A stretch of DNA of 64,000 nt from MAG-121220-bin8 sp002700465 (GTDB taxonomy: Bacteria; Bacteroidota; Bacteroidia; Flavobacteriales; Flavobacteriaceae): NCBI GenBank assembly GCA_943789295.1, contig CALSTO010000001.1:62001-126000 (forward strand), written 5' to 3'. The notes below the pieces were generated by a model. It had not been told where the DNA came from. It did not search any database and was given only the letters and a program-made list of their open reading frames with translations. Of the stretch, positions 54,534 to 63,537 are shown piece after piece. Within the stretch, counting starts at the first letter, position 1; each line of letters begins with the position of its first letter. The position numbers and the translations under genes were made by a program.

Positions 54534-55661
54534 GTGAATTTAAATAAAGTATATCTTTCTTTAGGAAGTAATTTAGGAGATAAAATCAAGAATCTTCAAA
54601 GTGCAATTAACTTAATTGACACTAACATTGGAGATGTTTTATCAATTTCAAATGTTTATCAAACAAAATCTGAGGGTTTTAAGGGAGATGATTTTTTTAA
54701 TTGTTGTATTTGTATTGTCACAAACCATAGTCCTAATTTCTTATTAGATAAGTTGTTAAAAATTGAGTTAATTGAAGGGAGAATTAGATCAAGTTCAAAT
54801 GAATATGAGTCAAGATTGATTGATATCGACATTTTATTATATGAGGACAGGATAATTAATGAAAATAACTTAACAATTCCTCATCCAAGAATGCATCTAA
54901 GGAATTTTGTTTTGTCTCCTCTATCTGATATTGCAAAAAGTAAAATACATCCAAAATGTAATGATACGATTGTTAACCTCTTAAATAAGTTGAAATCTAA
55001 AGAAATATTAAAATGTGATAAAGAACTATTATTACCAGTTTTATCAAGATTACAATTATTTAAAAATATTGTAGTTGAAGGGAATATTGGAGTTGGCAAA
55101 ACATCACTTTCAAAAAAACTTTCTAATGACTTGAACAAAGAATTAATAATTGAGAGTTTTATGGACAACCCATTTCTTGAAAAATATTATAAAAATCCTG
55201 AGAGATATGCTTTAAATGTTGAGCTTACTTTTTTAACTGATCGTTGTCGTCAACTTAATAATTTCAATAATCAGATGAATTTTTTTAGTTCCGGAATAAT
55301 TGCAGATTATGATATTTTTAAATCTCTTGTTTTTGCAGGTGTTTCTTTAAATGAGGTTGATTTTAATCTGTTTAGAAATATTTTTTACTTTATGACTAAA
55401 GATTTATTCAAGTCTGATTTGGTAATTTATCTAATGCAATCTTCTGATCAGCTTTTAAAAAATATTAGCAAAAGAGGAAGAAGTTTTGAAAAAACTATAA
55501 GTAGAAATTATTTAGATAAAATAAATACGGCTTATTTAAAACATATTAAAACTAGTTCTGATTTAAATGTCGTATTTATAGATGTATCTGATTTAGATTT
55601 TATTGAATCTGATGAAGATTACATGAAATTATTATTCAGAATTAAGAATACTTTAACTTAG
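54534..55661 (+). CDS. folK: Bifunctional HPPK (FolK)-deoxynucleoside kinase fusion
   Basis: A 375-residue fusion. Residues 1-160 are hydroxymethyl-dihydropterin pyrophosphokinase (VYLSLGSNLGDKIKNLQSAI, then YESRLIDIDILLYED and LTIPHPRMHLRNFVLSPLSD), a folate-pathway step. Residues 175-375 are a deoxynucleoside kinase of the dNK family, with Walker A VEGNIGVGKTSLSKKL (about 181-195), the DR-type motif ADYDIFKSLVFAG, and RGRSFEKTISRNYLDKINTA. The start is a GTG. Such fusions are known in Flavobacteriaceae. The stop overlaps the convergent methyltransferase gene by 9 nt. Confidence 0.93.
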   Translation: MNLNKVYLSLGSNLGDKIKNLQSAINLIDTNIGDVLSISNVYQTKSEGFKGDDFFNCCICIVTNHSPNFLLDKLLKIELIEGRIRSSSNEYESRLIDIDILLYEDRIINENNLTIPHPRMHLRNFVLSPLSDIAKSKIHPKCNDTIVNLLNKLKSKEILKCDKELLLPVLSRLQLFKNIVVEGNIGVGKTSLSKKLSNDLNKELIIESFMDNPFLEKYYKNPERYALNVELTFLTDRCRQLNNFNNQMNFFSSGIIADYDIFKSLVFAGVSLNEVDFNLFRNIFYFMTKDLFKSDLVIYLMQSSDQLLKNISKRGRSFEKTISRNYLDKINTAYLKHIKTSSDLNVVFIDVSDLDFIESDEDYMKLLFRIKNTLT

Positions 55662-56180
55662 TCTTTTAAAGAATTCCCATATTAAAATACCTGAGCATAC
55701 GGAAATATTTAAAGAGTGTTTTGTACCAAACTGAGGAATTTCAATTACTTCATCTGATAAATTAATTGCATCTTCAGAGACTCCTTTAACTTCATTTCCA
55801 AAAATTAAAGCATGTTTTAAGTTTTTATCTAATCTAAAGGAAGTTAGTTTTTTTGATTTATCAGCTTGTTCAACACTCCAAATAAAAAATTTATCTTTTT
55901 TTAGTTTAATCAAAAGATCAGAAATATCTTCATGGTATTCCCAGTCTACACTTTCAGTTGAGCCTAAAGCGGTTTTATGGATATCCTTGTGAGGAGGACT
56001 TGCAGTAATTCCACACAAATAAATTTTTTCAATCAAAAATGCATCACTTGTTCTAAACACTGATCCAATATTATTTAAACTTCTTACATCGTCAAGAATA
56101 ATAGTTAATTTAGTCTTTACTGATTTTTTAAATTCATCAATATTTTTTCTGTTTAGCTCAATGTTTTTTAATTTTCTCAT
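55653..56180 (-). CDS. SpoU/TrmH family RNA 2'-O-methyltransferase
   Basis: A 175-residue SPOUT methyltransferase without an added N-terminal domain. The three SpoU motifs are LDDVRSLNNIGSVFRTSDAF, HALIFGNEVKGVSEDAI and IEIPQFGTKHSLNISVCSGI, the last two forming the SAM-binding knot. The length matches the short TrmL/TrmH-like type, but the target nucleotide cannot be assigned. It is divergent from mutS, with 86 nt between starts. Confidence 0.92.
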   Translation of the reverse strand: MRKLKNIELNRKNIDEFKKSVKTKLTIILDDVRSLNNIGSVFRTSDAFLIEKIYLCGITASPPHKDIHKTALGSTESVDWEYHEDISDLLIKLKKDKFFIWSVEQADKSKKLTSFRLDKNLKHALIFGNEVKGVSEDAINLSDEVIEIPQFGTKHSLNISVCSGILIWEFFKRLS

Positions 56181-56266
56181 AAATTAATTATTGTATTTAT
56201 TAAGATTTTACAAAGTAATAGATTAAAAAATTAATTAATGCTATTTTAGCTTTAATTCATGTTAAT

Positions 56267-58852
56267 TTGGAAAAAAAAGTAACTCCCTTAATGCGTCAGT
56301 ACTATAAAGTAAAGGATAAATATCCTGATGCCTTACTACTGTTTAGAGTTGGCGATTTTTATGAAACATTTCATGATGATGCAGTTAAGGCTTCTGCTAT
56401 TTTAGGAATAATTTTAACTAAACGTGGAGCTGGAAGTAACAGCGAAACAAAACTAGCAGGATTTCCACATCATTCACTAAATACTTATTTACATAAATTA
56501 GTTAAAGCTGGAGAGCGTGTCGCCATATGTGAACAATTAGAAGATCCAAAAAAAACTAAAACTATTGTTAAAAGAGGAGTTACTGAACTAATCACACCTG
56601 GGGTTGCGTTAAATGACGGTATTTTAGATCAAAAATCTAATAATTTTTTAGCATCGGTTTTTAATATAAAAAATAATTATGGAATATCTTTTTTGGATAT
56701 TTCAACTGGAGAACTATTAGTAGCTGAGGGAAATATAGAATATATTAAAAACCTTCTTTCTAGTTACGATGCTAAAGAGATTTTAGTTTGTAAAAAAAAT
56801 AAATCCGCTTTTATAAATGAATTTGGAAATTACAGCTCTGTATTTTATTTTGATGATTGGGTTTTTAAGAAAGACTTTGCTTTAGAAAAAATTAAAAATC
56901 ATTTCAATATTTCTAGTTTAAAAGGATTTGGAATTAGTGAAAATAACATAGGACTTTTAGCCTGTGGATCAATTTTACATTATTTAGATGAAACCCAACA
57001 TAATAAATTAGAACATATTACCAAAATAAATCAGATAATCGACAGTAGTCATGTTTGGATGGATCAATTTACGGTTTCTAATTTAGAATTGATACATAGT
57101 AATTCTAATGATGGTAAATCACTTATTGACGTAATTGATTATACATCAAGCCCAATGGGTGCAAGGATGTTAAAAAGATGGCTTATTCATCCCTTACTTG
57201 ATTTGAAAAAATTAAATTTTAGACATAGTTCAGTTGATGAAATAATAAAAAATAAAGACTTGTTGTTAAGTCTTCAATCGGAATTACGATCACTTTCAGA
57301 TTTAGAAAGAATAATTGCTAAAGTCGTTACTTTTAAAATTTCACCCAGAGAATTAGTTCAACTAAAAGAATCTTTAATTAAAGTCAAATCTATAAAAGAT
57401 CTCTTGTCAGAAAAGTCCTTAATAAATTTATTCAAAATTAATTCTTCTCTTGATTGCTGTGAATCTATAATAAAGTTGTTAGAACAAACTTTAAATAATG
57501 AAGCTCCGGTAAATATTAAAAAAGGAAATGTTATCAAAGAAAATTTTAATTCAGAATTAGATGAATTAAGAAATCTGTCTACTTCTGGAAAAGACTATTT
57601 AAATAAAATTTTAGAAAGAGAAAAAAATAATACCGGAATAACATCTCTAAAAATAAGTTTTAATAATGTATTTGGATATTTTATTGAGGTCAGAAACATA
57701 CATAAAGATAAAGTTCCAGAAGATTGGATTCGTAAACAAACTTTAGTTAATGCTGAAAGATATATAACAAGTGAACTGAAAGATTATGAAGCTAAAATTT
57801 TAGGAGCTGAAGAAAAAATTTCAGTTCTTGAATCAAAGCTTTTTGAGGAGCTCATTATTAAATTAATTAAAGATGTAGAGGTAATTCAAAACAATTCTTT
57901 TTGGTTAGCTAATTTGGACTGTCTTGTCGGATTTGCAAATTTAGCTTTGAAAGCTAAATACACTAAGCCGACACTTAATAACTCCAAAGATTTAGAAATT
58001 ATTAAAGGAAGACATCCTGTAATAGAATCACAGCTTTCACAAGAAAGCCCCTATATTCCTAATGATCTAAAACTTTGTGATCAAACCAATCAAATTTTGA
58101 TGATAACTGGGCCAAATATGTCTGGTAAATCAGCAATTTTAAGACAAACTGCACTAATAGTTTTATTAGCTCAAATCGGAAGTTTTGTTCCTGCTGAAAA
58201 AGCAAAAATTGGTATTATCGATAAGATTTTTACAAGAGTTGGGGCTAGTGATAATATTTCAGCTGGAGAATCTACCTTTATGGTTGAAATGAATGAATCT
58301 GCATCAATAATTAATAATATTTCAAAAAACAGTTTAGTTCTTTTAGACGAAATTGGAAGAGGAACAAGCACCTATGATGGTATTTCAATTGCATGGGCAA
58401 TAGCAGAATTTTTACATGATCATCCGTATAAGCCTAAAACATTATTTGCAACTCATTATCACGAGCTTAATATGATGGCAGACACCTTTGAAAGAGTTAA
58501 CAATGTAAATGTTTCTGTCAAAGAAACTAAAAACAGTGTCATATTTTTAAGAAAACTTGTTCCAGGAGGAAGTGCCCACAGTTTTGGAATTCATGTTGCA
58601 CAAATGGCAGGAATGCCAAAAGGATTGATTTTGTCGGCAAAGAAAATGTTAAAAAAATTAGAGAAATCTCATAATGTAGGAAATAATATTTCAAAAAATA
58701 ACGAATCTGAAATGCAGCTAAGTTTCTTTAATTTAGATAATCCTAAACTTGAGGAATTAAAAGAAGATTTAATATCATTAAATATTGATGAATTAACCCC
58801 AATTGAGGCATTAATTAAATTAAATGAAATAAAAAGAATTTTAAAATCTTAA
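56267..58852 (+). CDS. mutS: DNA mismatch repair protein MutS
   Basis: Recognises mismatches and starts repair with MutL. The 861 residues include the mismatch-recognition Phe-X-Glu motif in LLFRVGDFYETFHDDAVKAS, the clamp/lever region, Walker A ITGPNMSGKSAILRQ (about 615-622), the Walker B-like VLLDEIGRGTSTYDGISIAW and the H-motif FATHYHELN. The start is a TTG (MEKKVTPLMRQYY), with no better in-frame ATG. The C-terminal LEELKEDLISLNIDELTPIE resembles the MutS tetramerisation segment. It is followed by tRNA genes. Confidence 0.96.
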   Translation: MEKKVTPLMRQYYKVKDKYPDALLLFRVGDFYETFHDDAVKASAILGIILTKRGAGSNSETKLAGFPHHSLNTYLHKLVKAGERVAICEQLEDPKKTKTIVKRGVTELITPGVALNDGILDQKSNNFLASVFNIKNNYGISFLDISTGELLVAEGNIEYIKNLLSSYDAKEILVCKKNKSAFINEFGNYSSVFYFDDWVFKKDFALEKIKNHFNISSLKGFGISENNIGLLACGSILHYLDETQHNKLEHITKINQIIDSSHVWMDQFTVSNLELIHSNSNDGKSLIDVIDYTSSPMGARMLKRWLIHPLLDLKKLNFRHSSVDEIIKNKDLLLSLQSELRSLSDLERIIAKVVTFKISPRELVQLKESLIKVKSIKDLLSEKSLINLFKINSSLDCCESIIKLLEQTLNNEAPVNIKKGNVIKENFNSELDELRNLSTSGKDYLNKILEREKNNTGITSLKISFNNVFGYFIEVRNIHKDKVPEDWIRKQTLVNAERYITSELKDYEAKILGAEEKISVLESKLFEELIIKLIKDVEVIQNNSFWLANLDCLVGFANLALKAKYTKPTLNNSKDLEIIKGRHPVIESQLSQESPYIPNDLKLCDQTNQILMITGPNMSGKSAILRQTALIVLLAQIGSFVPAEKAKIGIIDKIFTRVGASDNISAGESTFMVEMNESASIINNISKNSLVLLDEIGRGTSTYDGISIAWAIAEFLHDHPYKPKTLFATHYHELNMMADTFERVNNVNVSVKETKNSVIFLRKLVPGGSAHSFGIHVAQMAGMPKGLILSAKKMLKKLEKSHNVGNNISKNNESEMQLSFFNLDNPKLEELKEDLISLNIDELTPIEALIKLNEIKRILKS

Positions 58853-58891
58853 TTAAACTTATTATTAATTACTTTTTTTGATTTTTTATTT

Positions 58892-58899
58892 TACATTTG
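58892..58899 (+). promoter_or_regulatory. Candidate -7 element (TACATTTG) for the tRNA pair
   Basis: TACATTTG fits TAnnTTTG and lies 11 nt before the mature tRNA-Gly 5' end, so the transcript would start only a few bases upstream of it. The nearest TTG is only 11 nt away, so the -33 element is poor. Confidence 0.45.
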
Positions 58900-58910
58900 C
58901 AATCCAATTT

Positions 58911-58982
58911 GCGAAAGTAGCTCAGGGGTAGAGCATCACCTTGCCAAGGTGGAGGTCGCGGGTTCAAATCCCGTCTTTCGCT
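58911..58982 (+). tRNA. tRNA-Gly (anticodon GCC)
   Basis: A 72-nt cloverleaf. Acceptor GCGAAAG pairs with CTTTCGC, discriminator T; D-arm CTC AGGGGTA GAG; anticodon stem CACCT/AGGTG with loop TTGCCAA, giving anticodon GCC; T-arm GCGGG TTCAAAT CCCGT. The stem and invariant bases are regular. Confidence 0.97.
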
Positions 58983-58995
58983 CTGAAAAGATACT

Positions 58996-59081
58996 GCTCG
59001 AGTGGTGGAATTGGTAGACACGTTGGACTTAAAATCCAATGAACAGTAATGTTCGTATGGGTTCAAGTCCCATCTCGAGTA
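58996..59081 (+). tRNA. tRNA-Leu (anticodon TAA)
   Basis: An 86-nt tRNA of class II length with a variable arm (TGAACAGTAATGTTCG). Acceptor GCTCGAG pairs with CTCGAGT (first pair G-T), discriminator A; anticodon stem TTGGA/TCCAA with loop CTTAAAA, giving anticodon TAA; T-arm ATGGG TTCAAGT CCCAT. It lies 13 nt after tRNA-Gly, so they likely share a transcript. Confidence 0.97.
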
Positions 59082-59082
59082 C

Positions 59083-59117
59083 AAAAAGGGAAATATCGAA
59101 AGATAATTTCCCTTTTT
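59083..59117. terminator. Bidirectional terminator after the tRNA genes
   Basis: AAAAAGGGAAAT pairs with ATTTCCCTTTTT around an 11-nt loop. The stem carries A and T tracts on both sides, so it can end the tRNA transcript (plus) and the oxidoreductase transcript (minus), whose stop codon is at 59120. Confidence 0.85.
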
Positions 59118-59119
59118 AA

Positions 59120-60232
59120 TTATATTTTATTTGCTAATTCATTTCCTATAGATGAACCAATAGCTATTCCCATTCCTCCAAGCCTAATTCCGCAAAATAT
59201 ATTTTCACTAATAGATTTAACTATAGCAGTTTTTTTAGTCCCAACACCCATTATGCCACTCCACCTGTATTCAATTTCAAATTTATTTTTTGGAAGAATT
59301 ATATTTTTTAAAATCAATTCTAACTCAGATTGAATAGTGTCGTTCAGTCCAAATTTATCAGTCTCTTCTTTTTTAAAGTCTAAATTTCTTCCTCCGCCTA
59401 ATAAAATTCGATTATCAATATTTCTAAAATAATAGTAGCCTCTATCTAGATGAAAAGTTCCTTTAATATGAAGGTTTTCAATCGGTTTTGTTATTAAAAC
59501 TTGAGCTCTAGCAGGTGCTATTTTTTCATTTAATAACTTGTTTGAAAATCCATTTGCAGCAATAAATAATTTTGAAGATTTATAACTAAAATTTTCAGTT
59601 ACTATTTCAACATAATTATTATTTTCTAAAAAGGATGTAACATTTATATTATTAAGAATTTTTATATTTTTTCTTTTTACTTTTTCAAGTAAAGCTTCCA
59701 TCATCATACCCGTATCTAGTTGACCCTCAAATGGGTTAAAAATAAGCTTGTCAACTATTTCTTTAAATCCAAAAGCATTGTCTTTAATTTCAAATACACT
59801 TGATGAAAACAAGGGTTTAAGAAGTTTATTTACTTCATTTAATTTTAATTGACAGTTTTCAAAAAGATCGACATCTTTTTTTGTGAAAATCTCAAAACCA
59901 CCATTCTGTTTATAATTAAGACTATTGTCTCCAATTAAATTTCTCAAATATTTTAAACCTTCTTTTCTTTTTTTAATTAGAGATATTATTTCAGATTCGG
60001 AGTGACTTTTTAAATCATCAATTATTTCAGACATACTTCCAAAACAAGCAAACCCTGCATTTTTAGTACTAGCACCTTGAGGAAGGCTGCCTTTTTCTAA
60101 AATTAGTATTTTGGACTTCGGAAATTTTTCTTTAAGTCTTAAAGCACAATTTAATCCTACAATTCCACTACCTACAATAGTGTAGTCAATATTACTTAAC
60201 CAAGATTTAATTTCCCAATAAGATAAATTCAT
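59120..60232 (-). CDS. FAD-dependent oxidoreductase (D-amino-acid oxidase/glycine oxidase-like)
   Basis: A 370-residue flavoprotein. The Rossmann motif is DYTIVGSGIVGLNCALRL (about 15-33), followed by ILILEKGSLPQGASTKNAGF, where Glu binds ribose, as in the DAO family. The C-terminal FAD motif is near GIRLGGMGIAIGSSIGNELA. The substrate is not evident. It starts 9 nt after the TonB-dependent receptor stop, so the two are probably co-transcribed. Substrates imported by the receptor might relate to it, but that is speculation. Confidence 0.9.
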   Translation of the reverse strand: MNLSYWEIKSWLSNIDYTIVGSGIVGLNCALRLKEKFPKSKILILEKGSLPQGASTKNAGFACFGSMSEIIDDLKSHSESEIISLIKKRKEGLKYLRNLIGDNSLNYKQNGGFEIFTKKDVDLFENCQLKLNEVNKLLKPLFSSSVFEIKDNAFGFKEIVDKLIFNPFEGQLDTGMMMEALLEKVKRKNIKILNNINVTSFLENNNYVEIVTENFSYKSSKLFIAANGFSNKLLNEKIAPARAQVLITKPIENLHIKGTFHLDRGYYYFRNIDNRILLGGGRNLDFKKEETDKFGLNDTIQSELELILKNIILPKNKFEIEYRWSGIMGVGTKKTAIVKSISENIFCGIRLGGMGIAIGSSIGNELANKI

Positions 60233-60241
60233 GTGTAGAAA

Positions 60242-62266
60242 CTATAATGTAAATCTAATTCCTCCAAAAATAGTTCTTTTTGGTGCAGGCTCATAATATC
60301 TTCCACCAAAGGCATTTATTCTAATGTTATCAAAATATTCTTTATCAAAAACATTACTTATAATTAGATAAGGATAAATAATAGATCGAGATAATTTAAA
60401 CTTTTTCCCTATTTTAAAATTGAATGTATTGAATTCATCAACTTTAATAGTATTTGAATTATTCGCATATATAGTACCAATATTTTTAAAATTTAAGTTT
60501 AAAAACAATTCATTTTTAGTTTTATGCTCAATACTTAAAGTAAAAATATCATTAGGGATTCCAGGTATTTTATTGCCTTTATAATTGAAATTATTTTCAA
60601 TAAATTTTTTAAAAACATAGTCACCTAAAGAATACGAAGAACTTATAATAGTTCTATTGAGCGTGTATAAACCTGTGATTTCTATTCCGTTTCTTTCTGT
60701 TTTACCAGCATTATTATAGAATTTTTGATTTGGAAATTTTTCATCTTCATAAGATAAAATTTCATCATTGGTAATAGATCTAAAATAGACGATATCAATA
60801 TTTGATTTTTTTTGAGTATCAAACATCGAGAATCCTAATTCAAAACCCATATTTATTTGAGATTTTAAATTTTTATTAAACCCAGTTCCAATTGGGGAGG
60901 AGCTAAATTCATTTAATGTTGGCGTTTCAAATCCGCTACTAGTATTGATAAACACTCTACTTTTTTTATTCAACTTATAGTTAAGTCCAAGGCTAGGATT
61001 AAAAGAATTCAATGTCATATTTCCTGAAGAATCTCCATCAGAAAAAAACAAATCCTCTAACTTTACTTTGTTTGTGTCATACCTTAATCCTGAGCTAATT
61101 GATAAGCGGTTTAAATTATAGTTATTTACTAAATAGATTCCAAGGTTCGAAAATTTTTCATTTTGATCTAAAACTTGTTCCCCAATAATTCCAATATCAT
61201 TGTTATATCTTTTTCTTCTATCGTTTTGATTTCCAATATCAAAACCTATTTGAGTTTTAAGTTTTGATTTAAAAAGAAAACTCCCTCCAAATCCCCAGTA
61301 TTTTCTTTTTAAATCTATAGCTCCACCGTTTTTTACAGGTATTTTTCCATTAAAATTTCTATTTGAAATAAAAGCATAAGTTGAAAATGATAATTTTTCA
61401 TTTAATTTTTTATTGAAACTTGAACTAGCTTTATAGTGGTTTATTTCTTCACTAGTTTTGTATTGTAAATTACGTTCACGTGCTTGTTCTCTATCCAGAT
61501 TTACTTCTTCAATTTTTAATCCTCCCGGATCATTCGAATATGGACTGTCAACCAAATTAAAATTAAAACTCAGCCATGAATCTTTAGAAATATTTTTTTT
61601 AACTCTAAAATTTATATTAGAGTTTTTAAAATCCCCAAAATTTCTATACCCATCTCCTTTTGTTTCACTCACTAAAAAAGTATAAAACGTTTCATTACTT
61701 TTTATACCAACCAATGCTTGTTTTTTTTCTTGATTATTGGAGCCTAACGCATATCCAATTTTTGTAAAATTTTTATCAAATTCGGAAATAGATTGAATTT
61801 TAATAACTCCTGCTGAGGAATTACCATATAAAGAAGAGTTGGTTCCTCTTATTATTTCAATTTTTTCTATTATTTCTAAGTTTAAATTATCTATTTGTGA
61901 TTGTCCATCAGGTGTAGTTTCAGGAACTCCATCCACAATTAATTTTATTCCTCTTATTCCAAAGTTTGCTCTAGATCCAAATCCTCTAATTGATATTCTT
62001 GAATCTTGTGCAAAATTATTATCATTTGAAATAAAGACACCAGGAACACTTTCAATATATTCACTTAAATAAAATTGTTTTGCGGTAGATTGAAATTTTG
62101 AAAAACTTTTTGATGAAATTGCAAAAGGAGAGTTTTTGATATTTTTCTTAATTTTTGTAATTGAAACAACAACTTCTTTGAGCTTAATACTGTCATTTAA
62201 AGAGTTTTGTGAAAAAGAAAAAAATCCCTGTAAAACTAAAATTAAAATTATTCTATTTTTTAGCAT
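60242..62266 (-). CDS. TonB-dependent outer-membrane receptor
   Basis: A 674-residue receptor with a signal peptide (about 1-20, MLKNRIILILVLQGFFSFSQ). The TonB box region is LKEVVVSITKI (about 28-38), the plug includes RISIRGFGSRANFGIRGIKL and VDGVPETTPDGQSQIDNL (about 85-125), and the 22-strand barrel ends with KRTIFGGIRFTL. The FecA/siderophore-type plug suggests an iron chelate or cofactor substrate, not a SusC-type glycan, because no SusD or N-terminal carboxypeptidase-like domain is present. Its start overlaps the end of the rluF-like gene by 14 nt. Confidence 0.93.
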   Translation of the reverse strand: MLKNRIILILVLQGFFSFSQNSLNDSIKLKEVVVSITKIKKNIKNSPFAISSKSFSKFQSTAKQFYLSEYIESVPGVFISNDNNFAQDSRISIRGFGSRANFGIRGIKLIVDGVPETTPDGQSQIDNLNLEIIEKIEIIRGTNSSLYGNSSAGVIKIQSISEFDKNFTKIGYALGSNNQEKKQALVGIKSNETFYTFLVSETKGDGYRNFGDFKNSNINFRVKKNISKDSWLSFNFNLVDSPYSNDPGGLKIEEVNLDREQARERNLQYKTSEEINHYKASSSFNKKLNEKLSFSTYAFISNRNFNGKIPVKNGGAIDLKRKYWGFGGSFLFKSKLKTQIGFDIGNQNDRRKRYNNDIGIIGEQVLDQNEKFSNLGIYLVNNYNLNRLSISSGLRYDTNKVKLEDLFFSDGDSSGNMTLNSFNPSLGLNYKLNKKSRVFINTSSGFETPTLNEFSSSPIGTGFNKNLKSQINMGFELGFSMFDTQKKSNIDIVYFRSITNDEILSYEDEKFPNQKFYNNAGKTERNGIEITGLYTLNRTIISSSYSLGDYVFKKFIENNFNYKGNKIPGIPNDIFTLSIEHKTKNELFLNLNFKNIGTIYANNSNTIKVDEFNTFNFKIGKKFKLSRSIIYPYLIISNVFDKEYFDNIRINAFGGRYYEPAPKRTIFGGIRFTL

Positions 62267-62987
62267 GTGTTTCAGATGATTTTGATAATAGTTCTTTTAG
62301 CTCAGATATTTCTGCATCACTAAAATATCTCCATTCTCCAACACGAATATCTAAATTGATATTCATAATTCTAATTCTATTTAATTTTTTAACTCTGTAG
62401 CCAAGATACTCACACATTCTTCTAATTTGTCTGTTCAATCCTTGTGTTAAAATAATTTTAAATTCGTAATCCTTAATCATTTTTACTTCGCAAGGTCTTG
62501 TTACGGTGTTCAATATCGGAATTCCTTTACTCATTTGTTTTACAAAGTCATTATTGATTGGTTTATCAACTGTGACATGATATTCTTTTTCATGTTTATT
62601 TTTAGCTCTAAGAATTTTGTTTACAATATCGCCATCATTGGTTAAAAAGATTAGACCCTCCGAAGTTTTATCTAATCTTCCAATTGGAAATATTCTTTTA
62701 GGATGATTTACATAATCTATAATATTATCTTTTTCTACTCCCGAGTCAGTTGTACAAACGATTCCCTTTGGTTTATTTAATATTATATAAATCTTTTTGT
62801 TTGGTTTTTTTGATATCTTTTCCCCGTCAACTGCAATAGTATCATCTAAATCTATTTTTTCTCCCATTTGAGCTATCACACCATTTATGGTAACTCTTTC
62901 ATCTGTAATATATTTATCTGCTTCTCGTCTTGAACAAAATCCAGCTTGACTTAAATATTTATTAATTCTAATTTTCTTTTCGTTCAT
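62253..62987 (-). CDS. rluF: Pseudouridine synthase, RluF-like
   Basis: A 244-residue RNA pseudouridine synthase of the RsuA/RluB/E/F branch. It has an N-terminal S4 domain (INKYLSQAGFCSRREADKYI), then the catalytic motif PIGRLDKTSEGLIFLTNDGD with the conserved Asp, and GLNRQIRRMCEYLGYRVKKL followed by NRIRIMNI, which resembles E. coli RluF (U2604 of 23S rRNA). The symbol rests on that last motif. It lies 9 nt after the rimM stop. Confidence 0.88.
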   Translation of the reverse strand: MNEKKIRINKYLSQAGFCSRREADKYITDERVTINGVIAQMGEKIDLDDTIAVDGEKISKKPNKKIYIILNKPKGIVCTTDSGVEKDNIIDYVNHPKRIFPIGRLDKTSEGLIFLTNDGDIVNKILRAKNKHEKEYHVTVDKPINNDFVKQMSKGIPILNTVTRPCEVKMIKDYEFKIILTQGLNRQIRRMCEYLGYRVKKLNRIRIMNINLDIRVGEWRYFSDAEISELKELLSKSSETHAKK

Positions 62988-62996
62988 TTTATTAAT

Positions 62997-63512
62997 TTAT
63001 AAAGTAGTTAATCCCTCTGGCAAATTAAATTTTAGAGTTTTCTTATCCCTATTAATTTCAATTAAAAAATCATCAACTAATGGAATCATAACTTCATTTA
63101 ATCCATTATTCACAACAATAATTGGTTGAGAAGTCTGATCATTCACCTCCTTAACTTTTCCAATGTTTCCAAGACTTAAATCTAATACTGTGAAATTTAT
63201 AATTTCGTGATAATAAAATTTATTACCATTTAATTTTGGTAAATCTTTGATTGGAAGATAGGCTTTAGTCTTTAGAATTTTATTAGCTTTTTCTTCGGAA
63301 TCAATATTTTCAAGTTTAATTCTTAAGAGACTTGATTTGTGAAGCTTAATATTATCAACTGCGTAAGGAACTATTGTACCATCGATATCTAAAAAAATTG
63401 TTTTCATTTTTTTAAAATCTATTTCGTCAGAATCTAATTTTAAAAGTATTTCTCCTTTAAAACTAAATTTAGAAACGATTTTACCAAGATAAAAGCAATC
63501 TTGTGTATTCAT
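62997..63512 (-). CDS. rimM: 16S rRNA processing protein RimM
   Basis: Binds uS19 and the head of the 30S subunit late in assembly. The 171 residues carry the N-terminal RimM domain (FYLGKIVSKFSFKGEILLKL) and a PRC-barrel C-terminal domain (KFYYHEIINFTVLDLSLGNI, then IVVNNGLNEVMIPLVDDFLI). It follows rpsP, the classical rpsP-rimM operon order, with 47 nt between the present rpsP stop and the rimM start. Confidence 0.96.
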   Translation of the reverse strand: MNTQDCFYLGKIVSKFSFKGEILLKLDSDEIDFKKMKTIFLDIDGTIVPYAVDNIKLHKSSLLRIKLENIDSEEKANKILKTKAYLPIKDLPKLNGNKFYYHEIINFTVLDLSLGNIGKVKEVNDQTSQPIIVVNNGLNEVMIPLVDDFLIEINRDKKTLKFNLPEGLTTL

Positions 63513-63537
63513 CGTGTAAATATGTAAAAAATTATTT

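Noticed and set aside
58869..59084. 71-codon frame on the minus strand across the tRNA genes
   Set aside because: It overlaps two clear tRNA genes; it is an antisense tRNA artefact of a type often mis-annotated as a protein.
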